Shown here: one piece after another, positions 35,389 through 44,159 of the stretch | Layout of the letters: each line of letters starts with the position of its first letter | Position numbering within the stretch: the stretch's first letter is position 1 | DNA from: Actinomyces lilanjuaniae | GTDB taxonomy: Bacteria > Actinomycetota > Actinomycetes > Actinomycetales > Actinomycetaceae | Length of the DNA stretch: 64,000 nucleotides | Direction of reading: 5' to 3' | Assembly: GCF_003606385.1 (NCBI RefSeq) | Contig: NZ_CP032514.1 | Span: forward strand, 124,001-188,000 | Made by a program: the position numbers and the translations under genes | Notes under the pieces: generated by a model | Database searches by the model: none | What the model was told of the DNA's origin: nothing | The model's input: the letters and a program-made list of their open reading frames with translations, nothing else

Positions 35389-36723
35389 ATGGTGGCGTGG
35401 AGTGACGTCTGTGCGTGGCGGCCTGACCCTCTGGCGGAGGCCGGTGACGGGCTGAGGAGCCTGGAGGTGTCGTTGAGGGGCCTGGCGGATGAGGCGCAGG
35501 TGGCGGGCTCGCGGGTGGTCTCACTGGGTGCCGGCGTGGAGGCGGCGCGTGCGGCGCTGCACCGGTGCGGGGCGTGCCACGACGAGCTGGTAGAGGAGGT
35601 GGGAGCGCTGGCGCGTGCCACGGCTGAGGCGTGTGAGGGCGTGGTGGAGGTGCGGCGCAGGGTACTGGACTGCCAGGACTTTGCTGAGGCGCGGCCCTAC
35701 CTGGCGCTGGGTGGTGACGGGTCGGTGTCGGTGTCGCTGGTGTCTGCTGCTACGGCTGGTGGTTCTGGCGGCCTGGCTGCGGGGGCTGCGGCTTCTGGGC
35801 AGGCGGTGGCCGTGGGGCTGGGTGGTGCCGTGGTGGAGGCGGCCCGGGCCCAGGCTGAGGCGCTTGAGCTGGAGGCGATGGTGGCCTCGGCTCTGGCCCT
35901 GGCCACCGAGGTGGATGAGGACTACGCCAGTGCTTTGGCCGGAGGGCAGGCGGCGGCCTCCGGGGCTGCTCACGCCTCTGGTGGTCGCGGTGGTCGCGGC
36001 GGTCAGGAGGACCAGGGCGGCCCCACGGTGGGTACCGGGCTGGGTGAGCCGGTTCCTGGTGAGGAGGCGGAGATGCCTGGTGTGGACCCCTGGGTCTACC
36101 CCGGGGACTCTGAGTTGGAAGGCTCGGGGGAGCACGGGCAGCGGTGGCCGAATCCCATGGACGTCTTGGTCCATGAGGCGGCCAAGAGCGCGGCGGTGGC
36201 GTTGTCGACGACGTGGCCGGACGCGGCTATGAACCTCCTGCACTACCTGAACAACAGCGGGGCACCCAAGCACGTCAACGTGGACAAGATGCTGGAGGAC
36301 ACGACGAGCCTGGGCGCGGAGGCGGAGAAGGTGGTTACGAGGACGGTGGGTGAGGCGGTGGAGGACGCCCGGGCTAGCGGGGTGGACGGGCCGGTGACCT
36401 ACCCCTTCACCACCGAGTGGGAGGGGTACTACATCCACTCCTGGGAGGACCAGAACTGGTTCTACGCCACGGCCGGGGGCCGCTATGCCACGGAGGGCAC
36501 GGTCACGGTCTACCCGCCTACGCAGGACGACCCGGAGTGGACCTACTCCTACGACTACCGTGTCCACGTAGCGGACCGCTACAACTGGGACGGGCAGAAG
36601 TCGACCCAGATCCTCGGTATGAGGATCAGTGACGAGCAGCTTCAGGAGCTGCACCAGGCGGGGATTGCCCAGGAGTATGACCTGGTGGGGCAGTCGTCGG
36701 TGATGAGTGGGAGTGGGCCGTGA
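35389..36723 (+). CDS. Predicted type VII secreted effector/toxin with novel C-terminal domain
   Basis: 444 aa. Residues 1-200 are helical with a WXG/LXG-like composition (AWSDVCAWRPDPLAEAGDGL at the start). A Gly-rich linker (about 200-235, SGGRGGRGGQEDQGG) leads to a C-terminal domain of about 200 residues. The domain is Trp/Tyr-rich: EGYYIHSWEDQNWFYATAGG, then YDYRVHVADRYNWDGQKSTQ and HQAGIAQEYDLVG. This organisation (export module, linker, variable tip) is that of a polymorphic toxin. I do not recognise the tip as a known nuclease, NADase, lipase or lipid II phosphatase. The YNWDGQKS and D/H/E positions are candidate active-site residues. The last codon overlaps the first array gene (GTGA at 36720-36723), which strongly suggests toxin-immunity coupling. 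Confidence 0.7.
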   Translation: MVAWSDVCAWRPDPLAEAGDGLRSLEVSLRGLADEAQVAGSRVVSLGAGVEAARAALHRCGACHDELVEEVGALARATAEACEGVVEVRRRVLDCQDFAEARPYLALGGDGSVSVSLVSAATAGGSGGLAAGAAASGQAVAVGLGGAVVEAARAQAEALELEAMVASALALATEVDEDYASALAGGQAAASGAAHASGGRGGRGGQEDQGGPTVGTGLGEPVPGEEAEMPGVDPWVYPGDSELEGSGEHGQRWPNPMDVLVHEAAKSAAVALSTTWPDAAMNLLHYLNNSGAPKHVNVDKMLEDTTSLGAEAEKVVTRTVGEAVEDARASGVDGPVTYPFTTEWEGYYIHSWEDQNWFYATAGGRYATEGTVTVYPPTQDDPEWTYSYDYRVHVADRYNWDGQKSTQILGMRISDEQLQELHQAGIAQEYDLVGQSSVMSGSGP

Positions 36724-37268
36724 GTCGGGGGGCTGTGGTGCGTCATGTGGTGGTGGCGGTGTGTCTGGTGGTGTGTGTGGTCCTGTGCGGGTGGGGGTTC
36801 CTGGTGCGTGAGGACGCGCGGGCCAGGAGGATGATCGCCCAGGCCTCGGCGTCGGCTAGTGCTGCGGGTGTGCAGGTGGGGGCTCCCTACCCGGCGGACG
36901 TGGACCACCTGGAGGAGATCCTGTCCATTGAGCCGGGGTACTCGCTGCCTGAGGGGGCGCGGGTGGTCTCGGTGGGGCCTGCGGTGCGGTTCGAGGAGGG
37001 GTTCCCGGGCGGGTGGGGGTATGTCATCGCCTTCACCGCCGAGGAGCAGGCCATCCGTGACTACGTGGACGCCGAGACGGTGTACTCCGGTGCCAATATC
37101 GAGAACCACCCGGTGGTGGACTCGACGCCGATGCGCGTGCAGCTGGCGGACCTGGACCTGGACAGTATCTCCCGGCCCTGGGATGAGGGGCTGGCCGGGG
37201 GAGGCAGTCTGGTTCTGGAGCGTCCGCTGGGGCGTGGGTGGCTGGTCATCCACAAGGGCGGGCGGTGA
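36720..37268 (+). CDS. Array gene 1: membrane-anchored protein, probable immunity protein
   Basis: 182 aa. An N-terminal membrane helix (residues about 6-28, VVRHVVVAVCLVVCVVLCGW) is followed by FLVREDARARRMIAQASASA and a compact domain with PYPADVDHLEEILSIEPGYS, GGWGYVIAFTAEEQAIRDYV and RPLGRGWLVIHKGGR. It begins with a GTG inside the effector stop codon. One anchor plus an external domain suits a protein that blocks a toxin acting at the membrane or wall. It is the first of six tandem copies spaced 560-566 bp apart. Its N-segment type (LVREDAR) is shared with copies 2 and 4. Immunity function is inference from gene order and coupling. Confidence 0.65.
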   Translation: MSRGAVVRHVVVAVCLVVCVVLCGWGFLVREDARARRMIAQASASASAAGVQVGAPYPADVDHLEEILSIEPGYSLPEGARVVSVGPAVRFEEGFPGGWGYVIAFTAEEQAIRDYVDAETVYSGANIENHPVVDSTPMRVQLADLDLDSISRPWDEGLAGGGSLVLERPLGRGWLVIHKGGR

Positions 37269-37285
37269 CCGGTGGTGAGCGGGTC

Positions 37286-37828
37286 GTGAGTCGGGGTGTG
37301 GTGCGTCATGTGGTGGTGGCGGTGTGCCTGGTGGTGTGTGTGGTCCTGTGCGGGTGGGGTTCCTGGTGCGTGAGGACGCTCGGGTCGGGAGGATGATCGC
37401 GCAGGCCTCGGCGTCGGCTAGTGCTGCGGGTGTGCAGGTGGGGCTCCCTACCCGGCGGACACCGACCACCTGGGGGAGATCCTGTCCATCGAGCCGGGGT
37501 ACTCGCTGCCTGAGGGGCGCGGGTGGTCTCGGTGGGGCCTGCGGTGCGGTTCGAGGAGCGCTTCCCGGGCGGGTGGGGGTATGTCATCGCCTTCACTGCC
37601 GAGGAGCAGGCCATCCGTGACTACGTGGACGCCGAGACGGACCTGTCGGGTGACATTATCGAGGAGTACTCGGTGGTGGACTGGACGCCGGGGCCTGTGG
37701 AGCTGGCGGACCTGGACCTGGGCAGTATCTCCCGGCCCTGGCGGACGGGGCTGGCCGGGGGAGGCAGTCTGGTTCTGGAGCGTCCGTTGGGGCGTGGGTG
37801 GCTGGTCATCCACAAGGGCGGGCGGTGA
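37286..37828 (+). pseudogene. Array gene 2: paralogue of the immunity-like gene, three frameshifts
   Basis: Aligned base for base with copy 1, this copy lacks one G in each of three G5 runs: at about 37356-37359, 37440-37443 and 37514-37517. The three losses cancel, so the final third (GYVIAFTAEEQAIRDYVDAE to the end) is back in frame. The correct protein would match copy 1 except in the variable segment (TDLSGDIIEEYSVVDWTP). It starts with GTG 37286 after a 17-nt spacer (CCGGTGGTGAGCGGGTC). Whether the losses are real or sequencing errors is unresolved. Confidence 0.6.
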
Positions 37829-37845
37829 CCGGTGGTGAGCGGGTC

Positions 37846-38390
37846 GTGAGTCGGGGGGCTGTGGTGCGTCATGTGGTGGTGGCGGTGTGCCTGGTGGTGT
37901 GCGCGGTCTGTATGGTGGCCTACCAGCTTCGTGTGGGTGCTGAGTTCCGGAGGGCTGCTGCTGAGGCCTCGGCGTCGGCTAGTGCTGCGGGTGTGCAGGT
38001 GGGGGCTCCCTACCCGGCGGACACCGACCACCTGGGGGAGATCCTGTCCATTGAGCCGGGGTACTCGCTGCCTGAGGGGGCGCGGGTGGTCTCGGTGGGG
38101 CCTGCGGTGCGGTTCGAGGAGGGGTTCCCGGCGGGTGGGGGTATGTCATCGCCTTTACTGCCGAGGAGCAGGCCATCCGTGACTACGTGGACGCCGAGAC
38201 GGTGTACTCCGGTGCCGATATCGAGGACCACCCGGTGGTGGACTGGACGCCGGGGCCTGTGGAGCTGGCGGACCTGGACCTGGACAGTATCTCCCGGCCC
38301 TGGGATGAGGGGCTGGCCGGGGGAGGCAGTCTGGTTCTGGAGCGTCCGCTGGGGCGTGGGTGGCTGGTCATCCACAAGGGCGGGCGGTGA
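37846..38390 (+). pseudogene. Array gene 3: paralogue of the immunity-like gene, one frameshift
   Basis: GTG 37846. The membrane helix is followed by a different segment from copies 1, 2 and 4: MVAYQLRVGAEFRRAAAEAS, shared only with copy 5. After ASASASAAGVQVGAPYPAD it matches copies 1 and 4. One base is missing at about 38130 (CCCGGCGGG where other copies have CCCGGGCGGG), which puts the last third (VDAETVYSGADIEDHPVVDW) out of frame. Its N-terminal part is one type and its C-terminal part another, so the gene looks mosaic. Confidence 0.6.
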
Positions 38391-38407
38391 CCGGTGGTGA
38401 GCGGGTC

Positions 38408-38953
38408 GTGAGTCGGGGTGTGGTGCGTCATGTGGTGGTGGCGGTGTGCCTGGTGGTGTGTGTGGTCCTGTGTGGGTGGGGGTTCCTGGTGCGTGAGGAC
38501 GCTCGGGTCGGGAGGATGATCGCGCAGGCCTCGGCGTCGGCTAGTGCTGCGGGTGTGCAGGTGGGGGCTCCCTACCCGGCGGACACCGACCACCTGGAGG
38601 AGATCCTGTCCATCGGGGAGGGCAACAGCCTGCCTGAGGGGGCGCGGGTGGTCTCGGTGGGGCCTGCGGTGCGGTTCGAGGAGGGGTTCCCGGGCGGGTG
38701 GGGGTATGTCATCGCCTTCACCGCCGAGGAGCAGGCCATCCGTGACTACGTGGACGCCGAGACGGCGCGCTTCGGTGCCAATATCGAGGACTACCCGGTG
38801 GTGGACTCGACGCCGATGCGCGTGGAGCTGGCGGACCTGGACCTGGGCAGTATCTCCCGGCCCTGGGATGAGGGGCTGGCCGGGGGAGGCAGTCTGGTTC
38901 TGGAGCGTCCGCTGGGGCGTGGGTGGCTGGTCATCCACAAGGGCGGGCGGTGA
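38408..38953 (+). CDS. Array gene 4: membrane-anchored protein, probable immunity protein
   Basis: 181 aa, intact. It has the LVREDAR-type N-segment of copies 1 and 2. Its own variant SIGEGNSLPEG replaces the usual SIEPGYSLPEG, and the variable segment reads AETARFGANIEDYPVVDSTP. The remainder is almost identical to copy 1 (GSISRPWDEGLAGGGSLVLE). It starts at GTG 38408 with the same weak GGTGAG ribosome site and 17-nt spacer as copies 2, 3 and 5. Confidence 0.65.
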   Translation: MSRGVVRHVVVAVCLVVCVVLCGWGFLVREDARVGRMIAQASASASAAGVQVGAPYPADTDHLEEILSIGEGNSLPEGARVVSVGPAVRFEEGFPGGWGYVIAFTAEEQAIRDYVDAETARFGANIEDYPVVDSTPMRVELADLDLGSISRPWDEGLAGGGSLVLERPLGRGWLVIHKGGR

Positions 38954-38970
38954 CCGGTGGTGAGCGGGTC

Positions 38971-39507
38971 GTGAGTCGGGGTGTGGTGCGTCATGTGGTG
39001 GTGGCGGTGTGCCTGGTGGTGTGCGCGGTCTTGTGTATGGTGGCCTACCAGCTTCGTGTGGGTGCTGAGTTCCGGAGGGCTGCTGCTGAGGCCTCGGCGT
39101 CGGCTAGTGCTGCGGGTGTGCAGGTGGGGGCTCCCTACCCGGCGGACGTGGACCACCTGGAGGAGATCCTGTCCATTGAGCCGGGGTACTCGCTGCCTGA
39201 GGGGGCGCGGGTGGTCTCGGTGGGGCCTGCGGTGCGGTTCGAGGAGGGGTTCCCGGGCGGGTGGGGGTATGTCATCGCCTTCACCGCCGAGGAGCAGGCC
39301 ATCCGTGACTACGCGGAGACGCGTGCCGGGATCGTTGATCGTACTCTTGAGAGGAGTCCGGAGGTGACGCAGTACACGGACGGTGTGGAGGACGTGGACC
39401 TGCGGGACGTGTCGAACCCGATGAGTACCCGTTTTGGCCGTGCTGTTTTGGTTCTGGAGCGTCCGCTGGGGCGTGGGTGGCTGGTCATCCGCAGGGGCGG
39501 GCGGTGA
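38971..39507 (+). CDS. Array gene 5: membrane-anchored protein, divergent C-terminus
   Basis: 178 aa, intact. The N-segment VAYQLRVGAEFRRAAAEASA is shared with copy 3. The conserved centre continues to EEQAIRDYAET, then the C-terminal segment is quite different from copies 1-4: RAGIVDRTLERSPEVTQYTD, then GVEDVDLRDVSNPMSTRFGR, rejoining at VLERPLGRGWLVIRRGGR. Change confined to one surface segment inside an otherwise constant frame is what diversification of a binding face looks like. Confidence 0.65.
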   Translation: MSRGVVRHVVVAVCLVVCAVLCMVAYQLRVGAEFRRAAAEASASASAAGVQVGAPYPADVDHLEEILSIEPGYSLPEGARVVSVGPAVRFEEGFPGGWGYVIAFTAEEQAIRDYAETRAGIVDRTLERSPEVTQYTDGVEDVDLRDVSNPMSTRFGRAVLVLERPLGRGWLVIRRGGR

Positions 39508-39531
39508 CCGGTGGTGAGCAGGGAGCGGGCC

Positions 39532-40082
39532 GTGAGTGGTGGGAGGGGGCTGGTTCGTGAGGTGGTGGCGGCGGTTGCTGCCTTGGTGGTGTGCGTGGTG
39601 GTGCTCCTGGGGGTCTATGTTGCGGGGCACCTGCTCCTGGGTGGTGCCCGGGCTGAGAGGGCTGCTGCTGAGGCCTCGGCGTCGGCTAGTGCTGCGGGTG
39701 TGCAGGTGGGGGCTCCCTATCCGGCTGATGTGGAGCACCTGGAGGAGATCCTGTCCATCGAGCCGGGGTACTCGCTGCCGGAGGGGCGCGGGTGGTCTCG
39801 GTGGAGCCCGCTGTCAACTTTGCAGAGGGCTTCCCGGGCGGGTGGGGCTATGTCATCGCCTTCACCGCCGAGGAGCAGGCCATCCGTGACTACGTCACGG
39901 ATCGTGTTGGCTATAAGTACATTGAGAGCCACCCGACGGCGGACCCGAGTGATGATGGTGTGGAGGATGTGGATCTTAGTGATGTGACGGCTCCGTGGGT
40001 GGGCGGGTTCGATAATGCCACGCTGGTTCTGGAGCGTCCGCTGGGGCGTGGGTGGCTGGTCATCCGCGGGGGCGGGCGGTGA
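39532..40082 (+). pseudogene. Array gene 6: most divergent paralogue, one frameshift
   Basis: GTG 39532 has the best ribosome site of the array (AGGGAG, 6 nt upstream). The N-terminal helix differs from all others (LVREVVAAVAALVVCVVVLL, then GVYVAGHLLLGGARAERAAA). The centre is conserved. One G is missing at 39783-39786, the same G5 run affected in copy 2. The continuation in the other frame reads SVEPAVNFAEGFPGGWGYVI, then a unique variable segment TDRVGYKYIESHPTADPSDD and the common ending LERPLGRGWLVIRGGGR. The stop is at 40080-40082. Confidence 0.6.
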
Positions 40083-40175
40083 CCGGTCGCCGTGTGGCGG
40101 GGTCGCACGCTCCTGCCGGGGGTGCGGCACCGTGGGAGGACCGGACCGGCCAGGTGCCGCCTTTGAGACGAGCCT

Positions 40176-41031
40176 CTACGGCGTAGGCGCGGGGCTGTCC
40201 GGGTCCTGCTGGTGGTTGGTGGGTGTTTCCTCGGTTTGGTCGGGGGTGGCTGGGTGAGGGTGGCGATGCGTTGGGGGCCGTGGGGGTGGCGAGCTCGTGG
40301 CGGTGGTGGGGTGGGTGGAGTAGTGGTGGAGGACGTGGTGGAGGTGGGTGTGGCTCAGGGGGAGGCAGTACATGGGGAAGCGCAGGGTCAGGCCGGTGCT
40401 GGTGGTGACCAGGGCCTCGTTGTTCACGACGGCGCTGGTGAGCTCGGGGCTAGTTCCCAGGGGATCCAGGTCTCGTGGCGTCCGCCGGGCCACAGCCACA
40501 CGCCCTCGGGATGAGGGACAGTGCGGGTCTGCCTCGTCGGGTCATGGGGGTCTTGGACCAGTAGTAGGAGGCCATGCCGATGTGGACGGCGATCCATGTC
40601 TGAGTGAGGCCGTTGCCGTTGTAGTAGGGGCCCTGCGGGGTGAGCAGGAGGATGCCTGCGGCCAGGGCGATGCCCACTAGCATGCAGGCGGGTGGGACCT
40701 GCTCCCACATCAGCAGCCCCCAGTGGGTGGGGAAGACGGTGGCGCGGTGTGCCTGGTACCAGCGCTGGTGGCAGGAGCGCCGTCGGCGCAGCAGCCACCA
40801 CCGGCCCGTGGCCTGGACGATGATGGCTGCCCCGCTGGTGGTCAGGATGACGACCGTGGGCAGCGCCCACATGGACAGCATGATCAGCACCAGCACGATG
40901 AGCATGGCCAGTAGTATGACTAATTCCCCGATCTCCTTGGCAACTGTCGCGTCAGCCTGGTCGTAGGGCACGACCCGCTGCGACCGCCTTCCCTGACGCC
41001 GGGAACGCCCCGACAGCTCCTGCTGACTCAC
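40176..41031 (-). pseudogene. Multi-pass membrane protein downstream of the second effector, two frameshifts
   Basis: The first 175 codons are intact: a basic start (SGRSRRQGRRSQRVVPYDQA), then about four hydrophobic helices (VILLAMLIVLVLIMLSMWAL and VPPACMLVGIALAAGILLLT). The protein then needs two one-base repairs, at about 40505 (giving LIPEGVWLWPGGRHETWIPW) and about 40452 (giving ELTSAVVNNEALVTTSTGLT), to continue to LRFPMYCLPLSHTHLHHVLH and a Pro/Thr/His-rich tail. It starts 8 nt after the effector at 41040-42225, the usual place for an immunity gene. A membrane immunity protein for a membrane-active effector is a reasonable guess. I do not recognise the family. Confidence 0.55.
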
Positions 41032-41039
41032 GCCGCCCC

Positions 41040-42225
41040 CTAGTTGTAGCGCCCGCCAGGCTGGCTCACGGCCTCGGCCAGCGAGTTCCAGGCGTCCTTG
41101 GCGGCGTCAGCAACAGAGCCAGCGGCATCCTTAAGACCCTCGTCAATCCTCTCACGAATATGAAGAGGAACAGCCTGCTCGTAGGCATAGCCCACGCCTG
41201 TAGCGACAATAGCGGAAGCAACTACCGGTGCCAAGAACGAGGTGCTAGCGGTGAAGAGCGCTGCGGCCCCTGCCCCGCACCCGCCGCGACGAGCACCTGG
41301 GAGGGCGAGCCGCCCTGGGCGAGCTCGGTGCCGATGAAGCCGACCGCGATGAGGACGTTGGCACGTCTGGCGAGCTGGTTGCCTGTCTGCTGCAGGTCCC
41401 CGCCTTGTTCATCCAGCGCGTCAGTAGCCGGGAGTTGTCGATGACCCGGTCGATCTCCGCCTGGGTCGGGGACAGGGGGCTCTTGAAGTGCAGGCTCCTG
41501 GACTGGTTCGCCCCCTTCATCAGCGCCTTGCTGTGCGCCTTGTTCCTCAGGGCGGCCGCCTTGTCCCCGTAGTGGTTCTTGATCTCGGTCTCTGTGCCCT
41601 TGGCGGCGATGTCGCCGACCGTGCTGCGGACGCCGCTGAGCACGGTGTCGCTGAGGACCTCGGCCTCGGCGAGGACCAGGTTGTCGGTGATCCAGGTCTC
41701 CAACTCGTCGCGGGTGTGGGTCACGTCCTCACGCAGCTCGTCAAAGACCTCCTTCCTGGCCAGGTAGTCCTCATAGGAGTCGTGAGCAGCCTGCCACTGC
41801 TCGGCCTGCTTGGTGGTGGCGTCCTTCGGCCGGCTGCCCGGGTCCTCTACAGGGGTGGGCGCGTGGATAAGGTAGCCGCTCACTGTCAGGCCGCCATCGC
41901 GTGCCCGGCCCCGGTGGCCGGTCATGTCGTCCTGGCGCCAGCCCAGCTGGTCGGCGAAGGCCCGCACCACATCTGCGGCCTTTCGTGCCCGCTCGAAGGT
42001 GTCGGTGCACGCTAGCTCGACGTTGTGGGAGTAGTCCTCCACGGCCTCCGCCGTCTTCCCGGCAAGGTCCTGCGCGGCGGTCGTGGTGCAGTGTGTCAGG
42101 TGACAGTAGCCGTCGTAGACGTCCTCCTTGAGGTCGTAGAGCCAGTCCGCAGCCGAGTGCACGGAGGCGGGGCTTCCGGGGATCTCGGTGTCGATGGTCT
42201 CGGTTCCTGTGGCTGCCTCGGTCAT
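41040..42225 (-). pseudogene. Second type VII effector with hydrophobic C-terminus, two frameshifts
   Basis: The protein would be about 395 aa. Residues 1-270 are helical and charged, including ACTDTFERARKAADVVRAFA and the segment GGLTVSGYLIHAP. This resembles long ESX effector N-termini. Frames break at about 41400 and 41274, each a G-run one base short. Repaired, the sequence runs LARRANVLIAVGFIGTELAQ, QVLVAAGAGAAALFTASTSF and LAPVVASAIVATGVGYAYEQ. That gives two or three hydrophobic hairpin-forming segments before an amphipathic tail, a design typical of membrane-permeabilising toxins. Its ATG overlaps the stop of the small helical gene upstream. Toxicity is inference. Confidence 0.6.
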
Positions 42226-42515
42226 GACATCTCCTCCGCCATGCTCCGGAACGTCTGGGCGACCTCCTCGTCGTAGCCGGAGATGAGGTCTACCGCGTCC
42301 CTCATGTGGGTGGCGCCCAGCTCGGCGGCCTGGGCCAGGGTGCCCGCGTCCTCACCCAGCTTAGCCAGCATGCTCATGACGAAGTCGGCCCCGTCCCCAC
42401 CGTCCACCGACTCCGGCATGGTCGGTGCCTGCTCCTCCAGGGTGTCCTGCGCGTCACTGAAGGTGGAGGTGATACGTGCCGCGTAGTCGACGTCGATCTC
42501 CAGGTCCCGGCTCAC
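42222..42515 (-). CDS. Small helical type VII partner protein
   Basis: 97 aa from the GTG at 42515, chosen for AGGAGG just upstream and the GTGA overlap with the preceding gene. All-helical and acidic (ITSTFSDAQDTLEEQAPTMP and ARGATHMRDAVDLISGYDEE-like GATHMRDAVDLISGYDEEVA). It has no W-x-G turn. Like the 35040-35387 protein, it precedes an effector gene with stop-start overlap (42222-42225) and is probably the effector's export partner. Confidence 0.65.
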   Translation of the reverse strand: MSRDLEIDVDYAARITSTFSDAQDTLEEQAPTMPESVDGGDGADFVMSMLAKLGEDAGTLAQAAELGATHMRDAVDLISGYDEEVAQTFRSMAEEMS

Positions 42516-42891
42516 CGTGCTGCCTCCTGCTGGCCGGGCTGGCGCCACAGCTCGCGCGGCACCTCGGGGTCCAGGTAGATCACCTGGTAGGGCTGCACCG
42601 AGTCCAGGTCCCCCAGCCGCTCAGTGGGGTAGAGGACCCAGGGCTGGTGGGGACCCATGCCCCGCACCAGGCGGTCCAGGGCCGTGTAGGCCAGCAGCGC
42701 CACGCGCCCGTCCTGGGTCTGGCGCAGCTCGATCTCTGCCCCGTAGGCGCTGCTGCCCCGGTGGAGGGAAGGTAGACCACCGGTGGGACCACCGGCTTGG
42801 AGGGCGGCTGGTGACCAGGCCCGCCTGCCGGGACTGGGGGACCTGTTCGTGCGCCGGGGTATACCCCTGGCTCAGTCCGGTGTATATCCAC
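42512..42891 (-). pseudogene. SAV_915/SseB-like small protein, one frameshift
   Basis: The C-terminal part (ALLAYTALDRLVRGMGPHQP, then WVLYPTERLGDLDSVQPYQVIYLDPEVP) resembles the SAV_915 group of SseB-like proteins found with actinobacterial ESX effectors. The N-terminal part is in another frame (PPSKPVVPPVVYLPSTG). A single missing G in the GGGG run at 42756-42759 explains it; repaired, it reads YLPSTGGSSAYGAEIELRQT. It heads the operon 42891 to 40176 and overlaps the next gene by GTGA. The GTG start at 42891 is uncertain. Function unknown, possibly chaperone-like for the effector. Confidence 0.5.
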
Positions 42892-42943
42892 ACCGTGATG
42901 CTACGTGACTGGATCGTGACTGTCTAGTGGCGCACGGTTTTTG

Positions 42944-44159
42944 TCACTCCTGCGCCGCCTCCAGGGCCTGCTCCAGGTCCGCCACCAGGTCCGCGGCGTG
43001 CTCCACGCCCACGCTCAGGCGCACCAGTCGGTCCGTCAGCCCGTAGGCGGCGCGCACCTCCTCGGGCACGTCCATGTGGGTCTGCGCCACCGGGCAGGTC
43101 ACCAGGGACTCCACCCCGCCCAGGGACTCCGTGAAGGTGAACACCCGCACCGCCCCCAGGAAGGCCGCCACGTCCACCGACTCCGCCAGCTCGACGCTGA
43201 CCATCCCCGAACGCCCCGGGTAGAGCACCCGGGCCACCGCCGGGCTGGCCTCCAGGGCCGCCACCACGGCGCGGGCGTTGGCCTCGTGACGCTCCAGGCG
43301 CAGCGCCAGCGTCTTGAGCCCACGCAGCAGCAGGAAGCAGTCGAAGGGCCCAGCGTGGCTCCGGTAGTATTCAGTCGATAGCTCAGGCGCTCCGCCAGGT
43401 CGTTGTCGCCGACCACCACCACCCCGGCCATGACGTCGTTGTGGCCGCCCAGGTACTTGGTGGCCGAGTGCACCACCAGGTCCGCCCCCTCCTCCAGGGG
43501 CCGCTGGCGCAGCGGGGTGAGGAAGGTGTTGTCCACCACCAGCCTGGCCCCGGCGGCGTGGGCCAGCTGCGCCGCCTCACGGATGTCGATCTCCGTCATC
43601 ATCGGGTTGGTGGGCGACTCGATGACCACCAGGGAGGCAGGCGTGGCCAGGGCGGCACGCAGCCCCTCGATACCCACCACGAAGTCCACCGTGTAGGAGC
43701 CCTCCTCGTCCAGGACCTCCAGGTAGCGGAAGGACCCCCCGTAGAGGTCCTGGAGGGCCACGACCCGGCTGCCGTGGGGCGCCAGAGTCAGCACCGCCAG
43801 CTCCAGGGCCGCCATGCCTGAGGACAGGGCGAAGCCCGCCGTCCCGCCCTCCAGCTGCGCCAGGGCGTCCTGGAGGACGTCGCGGGTGGGGTTGGCCGTG
43901 CGCGTGTAGTCGTAGCCGGTGGACTGCTGCAGCCCTGGGTGCCCGTAGGCGGTGGACAGGTGGATCGGGGTGGTGACCGCCCCGGTGGCCGGGTCCGTGC
44001 CGGTGCCCGCCTGGACCAGCAGCGTCTCCAGGTGCAGCCTGGCGGTGTGCGGGTCGTCGGCGGGCGGGGTGGTCGGGTGGTGGTGGACGGGAAGGTGCGG
44101 CAGGCGGGCTGCTGGCTAGCCAGTGGCTCAGGCAGTGGCTTGCTCAGGGGCTCGGTCAT
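42944..44159 (-). pseudogene. metB: Cystathionine gamma-synthase / O-acylhomoserine lyase, two frameshifts
   Basis: PLP-dependent fold type I enzyme of transsulfuration. The frame covering most of the catalytic domain holds HPGLQQSTGYDYTRTANPTR, FALSSGMAALELAVLTLAPH, VVIESPTNPMM and the PLP-lysine motif VVHSATKYLGGHNDVMAG. The C-terminal domain (GLKTLALRLERHEANARAVV through ESLVTCPVAQTHMDVPEEVR to EQALEAAQE) is in another frame; the break is at about 43345. The first 25 codons from ATG 44159 are in a third frame, the break being near 44100. AGGAG is 9 nt upstream. The enzyme makes cystathionine from cysteine and an acylated homoserine. It lies downstream of malY on the same strand. The two one-base breaks are probably sequence errors. 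Confidence 0.8.

Larger units (their letters stand above)
36720..40082 (+). repeat. Six-copy tandem array of a 560-566-bp gene unit
   Basis: Gene starts are at 36720, 37286, 37846, 38408, 38971 and 39532. Copies 1-5 are nearly identical over most of their length, including the intergenic CCGGTGGTGAGCGGGTCGTG. Copy 6 is older. Blocks of variation are shuffled: the segment after the membrane helix is of type A in copies 1, 2 and 4, type B in 3 and 5, type C in 6; the C-terminal segment is type a in 1-4, b in 5, c in 6. This indicates duplication by unequal crossing-over plus gene conversion. Confidence 0.9.

Noticed and set aside
36720..40082. CRISPR array or mobile-element repeat
   Set aside because: Units are 560-566 bp protein-coding genes with 17-18-nt spacers, not short repeats; no transposase or terminal repeats.
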